In this document: piece by piece, positions 53,825 through 61,717 of the stretch | How the letters are laid out: every line of letters starts with the position of its first letter | How positions within the stretch are numbered: position 1 is the first letter of the stretch | Assembly (NCBI RefSeq): GCF_000375425.1 | Contig: NZ_AQXG01000006.1 | Coordinates: 16,123 to 80,122, forward strand | DNA: 64,000 nt | Reading direction: 5' to 3' | DNA from: Gracilimonas tropica DSM 19535 | GTDB lineage: Bacteria; Bacteroidota; Rhodothermia; Balneolales; Balneolaceae | Made by a program: the position numbers and the translations under genes | Notes under the pieces: model-generated | Seen by the model: the letters and a program-made list of their open reading frames with translations, nothing else | What the model was told of the DNA's origin: nothing | Database searches by the model: none

Positions 53825-55129
53825 ATGAGTACTTCCAAAGACTATCCAAAAACGGCCGTATTGGTAGACGGCTGCCGCATTCCCTTTCAGCGTTCGGGCA
53901 CAAACTATAACGACCTGATGGCTTACGACCTCGGGCGCATGGCCATCGAAGGCCTGATCGCACGAAATCCCGTAGATCCCAAAAATATTGACCGCGTGAT
54001 CATGGGCACGGTAATACAGGAAGTGAAAACCAGCAATGTGGCCCGGGAAAGCGCACTTGGAGCCGGCATCCCCAATTCGGTTCCCGCCTTCACCACCACC
54101 ATGGCGTGCATCTCTTCCAATCAGGCCCTCGCAAGTGGCGTTGATTTGATTCGAACGGGTCAGGCCAAAATCATTTTAGCAGGCGGAACCGAGACCATGT
54201 CAGACATTCCCGTTCGGTTCAAAAAGAAATTCCGGCAAAAAGTATTGGAGGCCCGTAAGTACAAATCTCCCCTCGATTTCCTGAAATTCTTTAAAGGACT
54301 TGGCTTCAAAGATTTGCTGCCGGAACTGCCGGCTATCGCTGAATTTTCCACGGGTGAAGTGATGGGCGAAAGTGCCGACCGTATGGCGGCACGTTTTGGG
54401 GTGAGCCGGGAAGATCAGGACGAGTATGCCCTGCGCTCGCATCAACTGGCAGCCAAAGCAACCCAAAAAGGATGGCTGGATCAGGAACTCATTCCCGCTA
54501 AAATCCCACCCAAATTTGATGTTGTAAAACATGATAACGGCTTCCGGGAGGATACCTCCATCGAAAAGCTCGCAAAACTGCGGCCGGCGTTCATCAAGCC
54601 GCATGGTACGGTTACCGCCGGAAATTCGTCTTTCCTCACCGATGGTGCTTCGGCTTCCTTCATCATGGAAGAACAAACCGCCCTCGATTTGGGGCTGAAA
54701 CCCAAAGCCTACATCCGGGAATACAACTTCGTATCACAGGATCCGGGAGAAGAACTCTTGCTTGGCCCTGCTTATGCCATCCCCAAAGTACTTGACGCCA
54801 TGAAGCTGTCGCTCAAAGACATGGACGTGATTGAACTGCACGAAGCTTTTGCGGGTCAGGTGCTGTCGGTATTGACAGCTTTGAACTCTGATGAATTTGC
54901 GAAAGCATCCTTGAACCGAAATCAAAAGGTAGGCGAGATTCCCATGGAAAAATTAAACACCATGGGTGGCTCCCTATCACTGGGGCACCCCTTTGGAGCC
55001 ACCGGAGTTCGGTTGGTCACCACAGCCGCAAACAGATTGATTCGCGAAGACGGCGAATTTGCTTTGGTCTCAGCTTGTGCAGCCGGCGGGCAGGGTCACG
55101 CGGTTGTACTGGAAAGATATTCGGGATAA
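53825..55129 (+). CDS. fadI: Acetyl-CoA acyltransferase (thiolase), FadI type
   Basis: The 434-residue protein is the longer FadI form of beta-oxidation thiolase. VDGCRIPFQRSGTNYNDLMA starts it; TTMACISSNQALASG carries the nucleophile cysteine, IELHEAFAGQVLS the first catalytic His region, GGSLSLGHPFGATGVRL the second, and CAAGGQGHAVV the acid/base cysteine. It cleaves 3-ketoacyl-CoA with CoA. Its partner gene fadJ (56040) is 910 bp away because a DUF559 cassette with repeats separates the two. Confidence 0.92.
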   Translation: MSTSKDYPKTAVLVDGCRIPFQRSGTNYNDLMAYDLGRMAIEGLIARNPVDPKNIDRVIMGTVIQEVKTSNVARESALGAGIPNSVPAFTTTMACISSNQALASGVDLIRTGQAKIILAGGTETMSDIPVRFKKKFRQKVLEARKYKSPLDFLKFFKGLGFKDLLPELPAIAEFSTGEVMGESADRMAARFGVSREDQDEYALRSHQLAAKATQKGWLDQELIPAKIPPKFDVVKHDNGFREDTSIEKLAKLRPAFIKPHGTVTAGNSSFLTDGASASFIMEEQTALDLGLKPKAYIREYNFVSQDPGEELLLGPAYAIPKVLDAMKLSLKDMDVIELHEAFAGQVLSVLTALNSDEFAKASLNRNQKVGEIPMEKLNTMGGSLSLGHPFGATGVRLVTTAANRLIREDGEFALVSACAAGGQGHAVVLERYSG

Positions 55130-55187
55130 TTGGATAATTATCAAGGTTCAAATTCCAATTTTCATTTTTTGGTGGCTTTTAATATAG

Positions 55188-55371
55188 AATCAAACGTTAT
55201 GAACATTTATCAACATCCCCGACCTCCTCTGTCTCCTCCTTGGCAAGGAGGAGGACGCGTTTATTATATCAATGCTGTGAATTTACTTTTGGACTTTGAT
55301 CCATCTCGAATAAAGTCCTCTCCTTGTGAAGGAGAGGATTTAGGTGAGGTTGGAGCTAAGGGCTTTGCAAC
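55188..55371 (+). repeat. Direct repeat, left copy at the 55 kb DUF559 locus
   Basis: The first 71 bp (55188-55258) are identical to 55788-55858, exactly 600 bp later; the last 41 bp (55331-55371) match 55950-55990. The shared parts hold a palindrome CCTCCTTG-G-CAAGGAGG (inside 55230-55255). The unshared middle of this copy has another perfect hairpin, CCTCTCCTT-GTG-AAGGAGAGG (55317-55337). The copy ends 37 bp before the DUF559 start. Confidence 0.9.
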
Positions 55372-55408
55372 TTGAACCAACTAAATTCTTTTTTAAACCA
55401 TAGATAAA

Positions 55409-55789
55409 GTGAGCATTAAAAATCCACGGAAAACCAAACAACTAAGAAGGGAACTTCGTCAAAATATGACTGAAGCTGAGGAGATGCTTTGGGAACGAGT
55501 TCGTAATAAAAAGTTATGTGGAGTAAGAGTTAAACGTCAATATGGTTTTGGGCCTTATGTTGTCGATTTCTTCGTCCCAAAAGCTAATTTAGTTATAGAA
55601 GTGGATGGCAAAATTCACCTTTCCAAAGAGCAAAAAGTTCGAGATAAAAACAAAGATACTTTTTTGAGAAAGAATTCAATTGAAGTGATAAGAATTAAAA
55701 ACGAAGAAATTTTTGAAGACATCGATGCTGCTATTGCAAAATTGGAATTCATTATAGGTAAGAGAATAAAACCTTCAACACGTACTTAA
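55409..55789 (+). CDS. DUF559-domain protein (Vsr/restriction-endonuclease-like fold)
   Basis: The 126-residue protein, with a GTG start, has the DUF559 layout: a helical N-terminus (LRRELRQNMTEAEEMLWERV), a Val-Lys-Arg-Gln strand (VRVKRQYGFGPYVVDFFVPK), then LVIEVDGKIHLSKEQKVRDK with the acidic active-site strand, and NSIEVIRIKNEEIFEDIDAA. This fold is shared by the Vsr mismatch nuclease. No methylase or partner gene is beside it. The stop codon is the first point of the right-hand direct repeat. The gene lies between fadI and fadJ and appears to have been inserted there. Its substrate is unknown; a DNA-nicking role at the flanking palindromes is a hypothesis. Confidence 0.85.
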   Translation: MSIKNPRKTKQLRRELRQNMTEAEEMLWERVRNKKLCGVRVKRQYGFGPYVVDFFVPKANLVIEVDGKIHLSKEQKVRDKNKDTFLRKNSIEVIRIKNEEIFEDIDAAIAKLEFIIGKRIKPSTRT

Positions 55790-55990
55790 TCAAACGTTAT
55801 GAACATTTATCAACATCCCCGACCTCCTCTGTCTCCTCCTTGGCAAGGAGGAGGACGCTTTAGATATATCTCAGATATGAATACGCTTCAGAATTTTAAG
55901 CAACCCCGAAAAAGTCCTTTCCTTACCCACGAATGCTCGGGGCAGGTGAGGAGAGGATTTAGGTGAGGTTGGAGCTAAGGGCTTTGCAAC
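55788..55990 (+). repeat. Direct repeat, right copy at the 55 kb DUF559 locus
   Basis: It starts at the last two bases of the DUF559 stop codon. It shares its first 71 and last 41 bp with the left copy; the middle differs and lacks a perfect hairpin, but has CTTTCC...GGAGAGG remains. It ends 49 bp before the fadJ start. Confidence 0.9.
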
Positions 55991-56039
55991 ACGAACCAGC
56001 TGAATTCTTTTTCCGAAAACTTTTAATCAACATAAAACC

Positions 56040-58154
56040 ATGAGCTACTTAAATATCACCCATAAAGAATCCGTCGCTATTCTTACGCTGGATCTTCCCG
56101 GCGAGAAAGTGAATAAACTCAATGAAGGCCTAATCGAAGAGTTTTCAGCTTTTTTGGATGAGCTTGAGTCGGATGATAAACTCAAGGGAGCAGTCTTGAT
56201 CTCGGGGAAGAAGGACAATTTCATTGCGGGAGCGGATATTGACATGTTTCAGGCTCGGGATACGGCCGAAGAAATTGAGCAGCTCAGTAAGAAGGGGCAC
56301 CGGATCCTGAATCGTATCGCGGATTTCCCTAAACCGATTGCCGTAGCAGTGCATGGGAGCTGCATGGGCGGTGGCTTAGAGTTATCGCTGGCTTGTCATT
56401 ACCGGGTGTGTTCAGACAGCTCCAAAACCGTTTTTGCACTGCCGGAAGTCAAACTGGGACTTCTCCCCGGAACCGGCGGCACGCAGCGTTTGCCAAGGCT
56501 TATTGGACTTCAGAATGCCTTCCCGTATATGCTGACGGGAAAAAATATCTACACTCGTCAGGCTAAAAAAATGGGGATGTTTGATGAGATTACACACAAG
56601 GATGCCATCGAAAAAGCAGCCATAAAGGGTGTTCATAAAATTGCAGAAGGGAAGTTTGGAAGAAAAGACAAGCGATCGTTTTTGCATAAGATCCTGGAAG
56701 GAAATCCGGTGGGACGAAGCATCATATTTTCTCAGGCTCGAAAGCAAACAGCGGCTCAAACCAAAGGTAATTACCCGGCTCCGCCCAGGATCATCGATGC
56801 TGTGGAATATGGATATAAACACGGAATCGGCAAAGGACTGGAGAACGAAACGGTTTTATTTGGCGAACTGGGGGCCACGCAGGAATCCCGCAACCTGGTG
56901 AATCTATTTTTTGGGATGAATGCCTCGAAAAAAGTCCCTACGCCTGACCTGGTGAAGCCTGTTAAAAAGATCGGAGTGCTGGGAGCCGGACTGATGGGTT
57001 CCGGTATTGCAGATGTAAGTGTGAACAAAGGAGACTACCGGGTGCTGCTCAAAGATCAAACCATTGAAAATGCAGCCAAAGGCGAAAAAGAGATCTGGAA
57101 GTCACTGGATGAAAAAGTTAAAAAGCGCATTATCACGGAATTTGAACGGGATCAGACCATGAGTAAAGTCACCGGCGTGGATTCCTATGATGGGTTTGGC
57201 TCCATAGATCTGGTTATTGAGGCGGTATTCGAGGATCTGGAACTCAAACGAAATATCGTTCAGCAGATTGAAGCCAACACTGGTGATCACTGCATTTTTG
57301 CCTCCAACACTTCTTCCCTGCCTATCTCTGAGATTGCGGAAGGGGCTAAACGACCGGAAAATATCATTGGGATGCACTACTTCTCTCCGGTTCAGAAAAT
57401 GCCTCTGCTCGAGATCATCGCTACCGAAAAAACAGCCGATTGGGTGATTCAAACGGCTTTTCAGGTTGGAGTAAATCAGGGCAAGAATGTAATTGTGGTG
57501 AAAGACGGCCCCGGTTTTTATACTACCCGAATTTTAGCTCCATATATGAATGAGGCTATGAAACTGCTGGAAGAAGGCGCCTCCATTGAGTTCCTGGATA
57601 AGATCATGAAAGATTTTGGTTTTCCTGTAGGACCGATGGCATTATTTGATGAAGTAGGTATTGATGTGGGGGCTCATGTGGCAGAAACGATGTCGCCCAT
57701 GTTTGCCGAAAGAGGAGTGGACACCCAAAACAGGGCACAGGAATTACTCGATGCCGGTTTCAAAGGCCGAAAAAATGGAAAGGGTATGTACTCTTATTCA
57801 GAAGGTAAAAAGAAGGAGGTCAACTCAGACATCTACCAATATTTTGGCGGTACCAGCCGCACCAACCCGGATAAGGAAACCGCTCAGCAGCGCATTGCTT
57901 TAACGATGATCAATGAAGCGGCGTGGTGCCTGGAAGAAGGGATTTTGAAGTCGCCCGCTGACGGAGACCTTGGAGCTATTCTGGGTTTGGGCTTTCCTCC
58001 TTTTTTGGGCGGACCATTTCGCTATATCGATCAAACCGGAGTACAGAATGTGGTGGATAAACTAAATGCATTTACTGAAGAATATGGCCCACGGTTCAAA
58101 CCGGCACAAATTTTAGTGGATCATGCGAAGCAAGGAAAGATATTTTACCCGTAA
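56040..58154 (+). CDS. fadJ: Bifunctional enoyl-CoA hydratase/3-hydroxyacyl-CoA dehydrogenase, FadJ type
   Basis: The 704-residue protein has an N-terminal crotonase domain (about 1-190; AGADIDMFQARDTAEE, and GSCMGGGLELSLACHYRVCS for the oxyanion hole, LPEVKLGLLPGTGGTQRLPR with the catalytic Glu). An NAD-binding dehydrogenase domain follows from about 310 (IGVLGAGLMGSGIADVSVNK; ASNTSSLPISEIA; GMHYFSPVQKMPLLEII), then two C-terminal helical domains. It performs steps two and three of beta-oxidation and forms the trifunctional complex with FadI. It was probably once directly next to fadI. Confidence 0.93.
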   Translation: MSYLNITHKESVAILTLDLPGEKVNKLNEGLIEEFSAFLDELESDDKLKGAVLISGKKDNFIAGADIDMFQARDTAEEIEQLSKKGHRILNRIADFPKPIAVAVHGSCMGGGLELSLACHYRVCSDSSKTVFALPEVKLGLLPGTGGTQRLPRLIGLQNAFPYMLTGKNIYTRQAKKMGMFDEITHKDAIEKAAIKGVHKIAEGKFGRKDKRSFLHKILEGNPVGRSIIFSQARKQTAAQTKGNYPAPPRIIDAVEYGYKHGIGKGLENETVLFGELGATQESRNLVNLFFGMNASKKVPTPDLVKPVKKIGVLGAGLMGSGIADVSVNKGDYRVLLKDQTIENAAKGEKEIWKSLDEKVKKRIITEFERDQTMSKVTGVDSYDGFGSIDLVIEAVFEDLELKRNIVQQIEANTGDHCIFASNTSSLPISEIAEGAKRPENIIGMHYFSPVQKMPLLEIIATEKTADWVIQTAFQVGVNQGKNVIVVKDGPGFYTTRILAPYMNEAMKLLEEGASIEFLDKIMKDFGFPVGPMALFDEVGIDVGAHVAETMSPMFAERGVDTQNRAQELLDAGFKGRKNGKGMYSYSEGKKKEVNSDIYQYFGGTSRTNPDKETAQQRIALTMINEAAWCLEEGILKSPADGDLGAILGLGFPPFLGGPFRYIDQTGVQNVVDKLNAFTEEYGPRFKPAQILVDHAKQGKIFYP

Positions 58155-58420
58155 ACTCAGTTCGAATAAAAAAGCCAATAACGGTCATTTTTGAAATGAG
58201 TTCTAATGATGACAGTAAATCGACTCTCCAGAGTCGAAAGCATAAATAACGTGAGTTTGAGATAATATTTCTCATTTGTTATCACTCTGAGTGTATTAAA
58301 TGTATAATTAAGAACCTGTAGTGTTCCGCGATCCCGAACTCACGTTAACTTAGAATACACACGATTCTGGGGAGATGCGCTACACTGTATCAAAAATCAA
58401 ATTCCGGATCTCATAAGAAA
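58155..58420. repeat. Palindromic repeat region between fadJ and motB
   Basis: 58215-58237 repeats 50703-50725 exactly in inverse orientation. AACGTGAGTT (58248-58257) and AACTCACGTT (58337-58346) are a perfect 10-bp inverted pair enclosing 79 bp, like the ends of a short non-coding element. The inverse of GTAGCGCA lies at 58376-58383. The region holds no gene and separates the fad genes from the motor operon, whose last gene ends at 58421. Confidence 0.65.
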
Positions 58421-59116
58421 TCAGTAGTAAATTCGTATTACGATCCGTCGGTTTAGTGCACGGTTTTCGATAATATCATTCCCAAGGGAATCGGTATGCG
58501 GAACTACGGGCTGCGTATCTGCATAACCGGATGCTTTCAGACGATCTCCTGCAATGCCCTCATCAATAAAATATTTTACGATACCGGATGCCCGCGCCAC
58601 TGAAAGTTCCCAATTGGATGGAAAACGCTCCGTGCTGATCGGGACATTATCGGTGTGGCCTTCCACATCAACTTTGAACTGATAATACCCGAGTTCATTC
58701 ATGGCCTCGGTTACCTTGTTGATGATATTCTGTCCGGTGGGCAGTAAATCTGCTTCTCCGGAATTGTAGAACGAACTGCTGTTGAAAAAGAGCTTAATTC
58801 CGTCACGATCCAAAATGATATTTACTTGTCCTGCAGCACGTTCTTCAGCCAGCTTTTCGTCCAGATCTTTCTTTACCTCAGCCAGGGGAGTCTGAACATT
58901 TTCTTGTTTATTTACTTCTGAGCGCAATCCTTGTTTCATCTGCTCCCACAAGTTAATATCTACGTGAGAAACCGCGATCAACACAGCAAAAAAAGCTAAC
59001 AACAGGGTGATCATATCACTGTAGGTCAAAAGCCACTCAAGATCTTCCTGATGGATCTCTTCCTCATTAACACCATTGCCGTTTGAATTGCGTCCTAAGC
59101 CCCCGTTCTGCTTCAC
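58421..59116 (-). CDS. motB: MotB-like stator protein with OmpA peptidoglycan-binding domain
   Basis: The 231-residue protein has a short cytosolic tail, one membrane helix with LEWLLTYSDMITLLLAFFAV (Asp34 at the place of the proton-binding Asp32 of E. coli MotB), a plug/linker region (about 55-110), and an OmpA-like domain with VDVEGHTDNVPIS, NWELSVARASGIVKYF and NRALNRRIVIRI. It should anchor the stator to peptidoglycan and carry ions. A one-base gap separates it from motA. It is the last gene of the operon that starts at 63547. ExbD and GldM lack this OmpA arrangement, so MotB is the best call. Confidence 0.93.
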   Translation of the reverse strand: MKQNGGLGRNSNGNGVNEEEIHQEDLEWLLTYSDMITLLLAFFAVLIAVSHVDINLWEQMKQGLRSEVNKQENVQTPLAEVKKDLDEKLAEERAAGQVNIILDRDGIKLFFNSSSFYNSGEADLLPTGQNIINKVTEAMNELGYYQFKVDVEGHTDNVPISTERFPSNWELSVARASGIVKYFIDEGIAGDRLKASGYADTQPVVPHTDSLGNDIIENRALNRRIVIRIYY

Positions 59117-59117
59117 A

Positions 59118-59954
59118 TCAAGCCCCCACTCCTTGCAATTGCAGTTCTTCGTCCGCTTCGAAATCTCTTTGCAGATAGGTCTTCATCTTGTCTTTAATAT
59201 AGAATGAAGATTTTTTTTCATTGATCAATAACAAGCCCTCTAATATGAAGTACTCCCTGAAACGATTCATTTGAGCCACGTTCTTAATTTTCTCTGCTAC
59301 GGGATAGAAAATGAACCGAGCCAAAGAGATCCCGTACAGTGTTGTAATTAAAGCAGCTGCTAATCCCGGACCCATGGCCGAAGGATTTTCAAGTTCTCCA
59401 AGCATCACGATCAAACCAAAGAGGGTTCCAAACATTCCGAATGATGGAGCCGCGCCTCCCATAGCTCTCAGCACATCAACTACCACCAAATTCCGGTAGT
59501 AATGTTCTTCAATATTATTTGATCCAAAATCCCGGACCTCTTCATTGTCGTAATTAGTACTTATAAGTGAAAATAAGAAACCTGTGAGTTCTCCCTGATG
59601 CTCTTCTTCCAGATTTGAAAGAGCCTGAACCTTATTTTCACGAATATCCTCGTTCCATTTCAGAATATTTTCAAGATCTTGTTCGAGTACTTTTCCGCTG
59701 GTTTTAGACTGGCTGAAAAAATAGAATAGACTAAAAAAAGCTTTGCCTACGTACCTCGGCTGATAGGTTATGAATACGGCATTAAGCACCCCTCCGATCA
59801 CGATAAAGAAACTGGGAATATTAAGGAACTGATATTCTGACAACATCGGAATGGATTCAATATATGCAGTAGCTCCGGTTACTTCGGTTACACCGAACAC
59901 CAGGATACTAAGGCTAAATAGTACTCCGAGAATATTTGTTAATGATAACCTCAT
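59118..59954 (-). CDS. motA: MotA-like stator protein
   Basis: The 278-residue protein has four hydrophobic segments: two at about 7-30 and 46-66, a cytosolic loop of about 100 residues, then GGAAPSFGMFGTLFGLIVML (holding the conserved proline that meets MotB Asp) and GPGLAAALITTLYGISLARF. The pattern and length (MotA is about 255-295) are those of flagellar MotA rather than ExbB or TolQ. The loop is charged (NEDIRENKVQALSNLEEEHQ), as needed to act on a rotor. With MotB it should form the ion-driven torque unit. The start is 25 bp after the stop of the lipoprotein gene. Confidence 0.92.
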   Translation of the reverse strand: MRLSLTNILGVLFSLSILVFGVTEVTGATAYIESIPMLSEYQFLNIPSFFIVIGGVLNAVFITYQPRYVGKAFFSLFYFFSQSKTSGKVLEQDLENILKWNEDIRENKVQALSNLEEEHQGELTGFLFSLISTNYDNEEVRDFGSNNIEEHYYRNLVVVDVLRAMGGAAPSFGMFGTLFGLIVMLGELENPSAMGPGLAAALITTLYGISLARFIFYPVAEKIKNVAQMNRFREYFILEGLLLINEKKSSFYIKDKMKTYLQRDFEADEELQLQGVGA

Positions 59955-59978
59955 TATTGATCTCCTTATTGCTGTTTT

Positions 59979-60632
59979 TTATTGCTCAGACCCGTCTTCG
60001 TCGGTTGCATCCCCGGGACTTTGTTCTTCAGAAGGTTCTATCCCTTCTTCGAGTTTTATATCATTAATGATCGTTTCAAGCTCCGGAATGCTCGGGATGG
60101 GCAGATCAGGATTGATCTGTACGGCGAGATTCCAATTTTCACGGGTTGCATTCTGATTTCCCATCATAAAATGAATGGTGCCTTTCAGCGCATACGCATC
60201 TGCTGTTTCTGCGACCTCAAGCGTTTCGTTAAGCAAACGCAGGGCCTCGGTGTATTCTTCGAGGTAAAACAGATCCTGAGCTTTCCTAAACTTGGACAGA
60301 ACTTCACGAATATCATTTTCCCTGTTTTTAATAAGCGTAGAATCGGCTATAACCACCGTATCCTTTTCTGCCGGTTTCATGCCTTTCAGGTCAAGAAAGA
60401 ATTCATCCTGATCAGGATCCAGGCTTATCTGAATCCCCGAGCTTTCATTTTTGTAATTGAGAACGATCTGATCTTCAGTGTTTCCTGTTGTCATTTGGTT
60501 GAGCTGACGAAGCTCTTCCAGCGTGTAATTTCTTTCCCCATTGTTTTCATTGACCGTACTTTCTGAGGGCACACAGGCAGAGATCAAAGATATCATCAAT
60601 AACCCCGGTATTATCAACTTAGAATTGCACAT
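59979..60632 (-). CDS. TPR-like lipoprotein of the motor operon
   Basis: The 217-residue protein has a lipoprotein signal (IPGLLMISLISAC, Cys20). After an Asn/Glu-rich spacer and a strand-rich segment (IQISLDPDQDEFFLDLKGMK), residues about 120-185 form two TPR-like helical pairs: AQDLFYLEEYTEALRLLNET and AYALKGTIHFMMGNQNATRE. The tail is very acidic (GIEPSEEQSPGDATDEDGSE). It overlaps the start of the preceding gene's end by 14 bp, so it is coupled to the CsgG-like gene. It may lie at the outer membrane and link stator or rotor to an outer part. I know no exact counterpart. Confidence 0.75.
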   Translation of the reverse strand: MCNSKLIIPGLLMISLISACVPSESTVNENNGERNYTLEELRQLNQMTTGNTEDQIVLNYKNESSGIQISLDPDQDEFFLDLKGMKPAEKDTVVIADSTLIKNRENDIREVLSKFRKAQDLFYLEEYTEALRLLNETLEVAETADAYALKGTIHFMMGNQNATRENWNLAVQINPDLPIPSIPELETIINDIKLEEGIEPSEEQSPGDATDEDGSEQ

Positions 60633-61716
60633 ACGCTTTCACTCCATATCCAAATTGTCCATAAGTATAGGTGTTGCTCAAGGCATCAGCGCCTTTGATG
60701 GATCTGTCACTCAAGAAATACTGCCCATAAAGTTCGAACCCAATATTTTGGGTCATATTAAACATCAGGGCCGGATTGAAAGAGATCATATTCCCTTCCT
60801 TATCGCCTTGTACCAGCCACACGGAAGCATCAACCCCAAGCATGATCCTGTAGTCATTGATAGACTCACTCTTGGCTGATATGGCTTGGTCAAAAGAGAT
60901 GCCGATCTCCCAGAAGTTAGCTTCAAACTCGTTGCTTTCATTCGATCTTATGACATTTATTCCGGTGTAAAAGCCTAAATAACCGCTGTTTTCCGCATCG
61001 AAAGACTGTCGGTATCCTACATTGAAGCTATAATTCAAGGAGGTAGTTTCTACAAGTGTTTCGGTTGAAGGCGCCAGTGAAGTTGAATAGGATTCGTTAC
61101 TCATTAAAGTGGTTCCGAACCTGATCACAACTCTTTTACCAACATCATCTTTCTCTTGAAAACCAACAGGATAAGCTGCCACACTTCTGGCCCAGATAAC
61201 TTCCCTTGATTGGGGACTCATCATCCTGAGCTGCACAATCATTCCCTCCGGCGTTTTTCGCTGTACTGTGAGTTCAACAAGTCCTGATAATGAATACTTG
61301 TCAGCCACTTGTTCGAGGAGCTCAGGCGACATATCAGCTAATGACCGCCCTTTGATATTCATTAGTCTCAATGTTGAATCGGTACCCACGATCTTCAATT
61401 TATCCGTTGGGTCCAATTCAGGAGGTGATACAACAGTAACCGGAGCATTTTCCCGAAAAACTGCTTCGATCTCACCTTTTATATAGGCAATTGACTCGCT
61501 ACTGAAACGATTGCTATTGTAATTCATCTTATAGACCGCGATCCTTCGAATACTTACCGGCAGATCACTCAGTTCAGAGGCAAGCTGAGATGATATCTGC
61601 CTCATCATATAACTTTCAGCATTTCGGTCTACTGCACTGCCACTTTGTTGTGCCAGTATCCGGCTTGATAAGCCGATCGTCAGAACAAGAAGTGCCCCAA
61701 GAAATATTCTCATCAT
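60619..61716 (-). CDS. CsgG/FlgO-like N-terminal domain with probable beta-barrel C-terminus
   Basis: The 365-residue protein has a signal peptide (IFLGALLVLTIGLSSRILAQ). Residues about 35-190 resemble the CsgG/LpoB/FlgO fold: YMMRQISSQLASELSDLPVS, IRRIAVYKM, IKGEIEAVFRENAPVTVVSP, then LLEQVADKYSLSGLVELTVQ and VQLRMMSPQSREVIWARSVA. From about 225 on the sequence alternates like outer-membrane strands (SLNYSFNVGYRQSFDAENSG, YGQFGYGVKAYVQF at the C-terminus with a final Phe). It could be an outer-membrane partner of the motor. FlgO/FlgT proteins in Vibrio support flagella. One base separates it from the rotor gene. Domain calls are by eye. Confidence 0.65.
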   Translation of the reverse strand: MMRIFLGALLVLTIGLSSRILAQQSGSAVDRNAESYMMRQISSQLASELSDLPVSIRRIAVYKMNYNSNRFSSESIAYIKGEIEAVFRENAPVTVVSPPELDPTDKLKIVGTDSTLRLMNIKGRSLADMSPELLEQVADKYSLSGLVELTVQRKTPEGMIVQLRMMSPQSREVIWARSVAAYPVGFQEKDDVGKRVVIRFGTTLMSNESYSTSLAPSTETLVETTSLNYSFNVGYRQSFDAENSGYLGFYTGINVIRSNESNEFEANFWEIGISFDQAISAKSESINDYRIMLGVDASVWLVQGDKEGNMISFNPALMFNMTQNIGFELYGQYFLSDRSIKGADALSNTYTYGQFGYGVKAYVQF

Positions 61717-61717
61717 A

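Noticed and set aside
55130..55375. 81-residue plus frame after fadI
   Set aside because: Low-complexity proline-rich translation of the direct repeat, no family resemblance.
55188..55990. CRISPR array or composite transposon ends
   Set aside because: Only two repeat copies 600 bp apart, no spacer series, no transposase and no terminal inverted repeats.
58421..59954. Zorya-type (ZorAB) defence, or ExbBD/TolQR/GldLM
   Set aside because: MotA has normal length without the long ZorA tail, MotB has the OmpA domain, no ZorC/D/E genes follow, and the operon begins with a FliF/FliG-like rotor.
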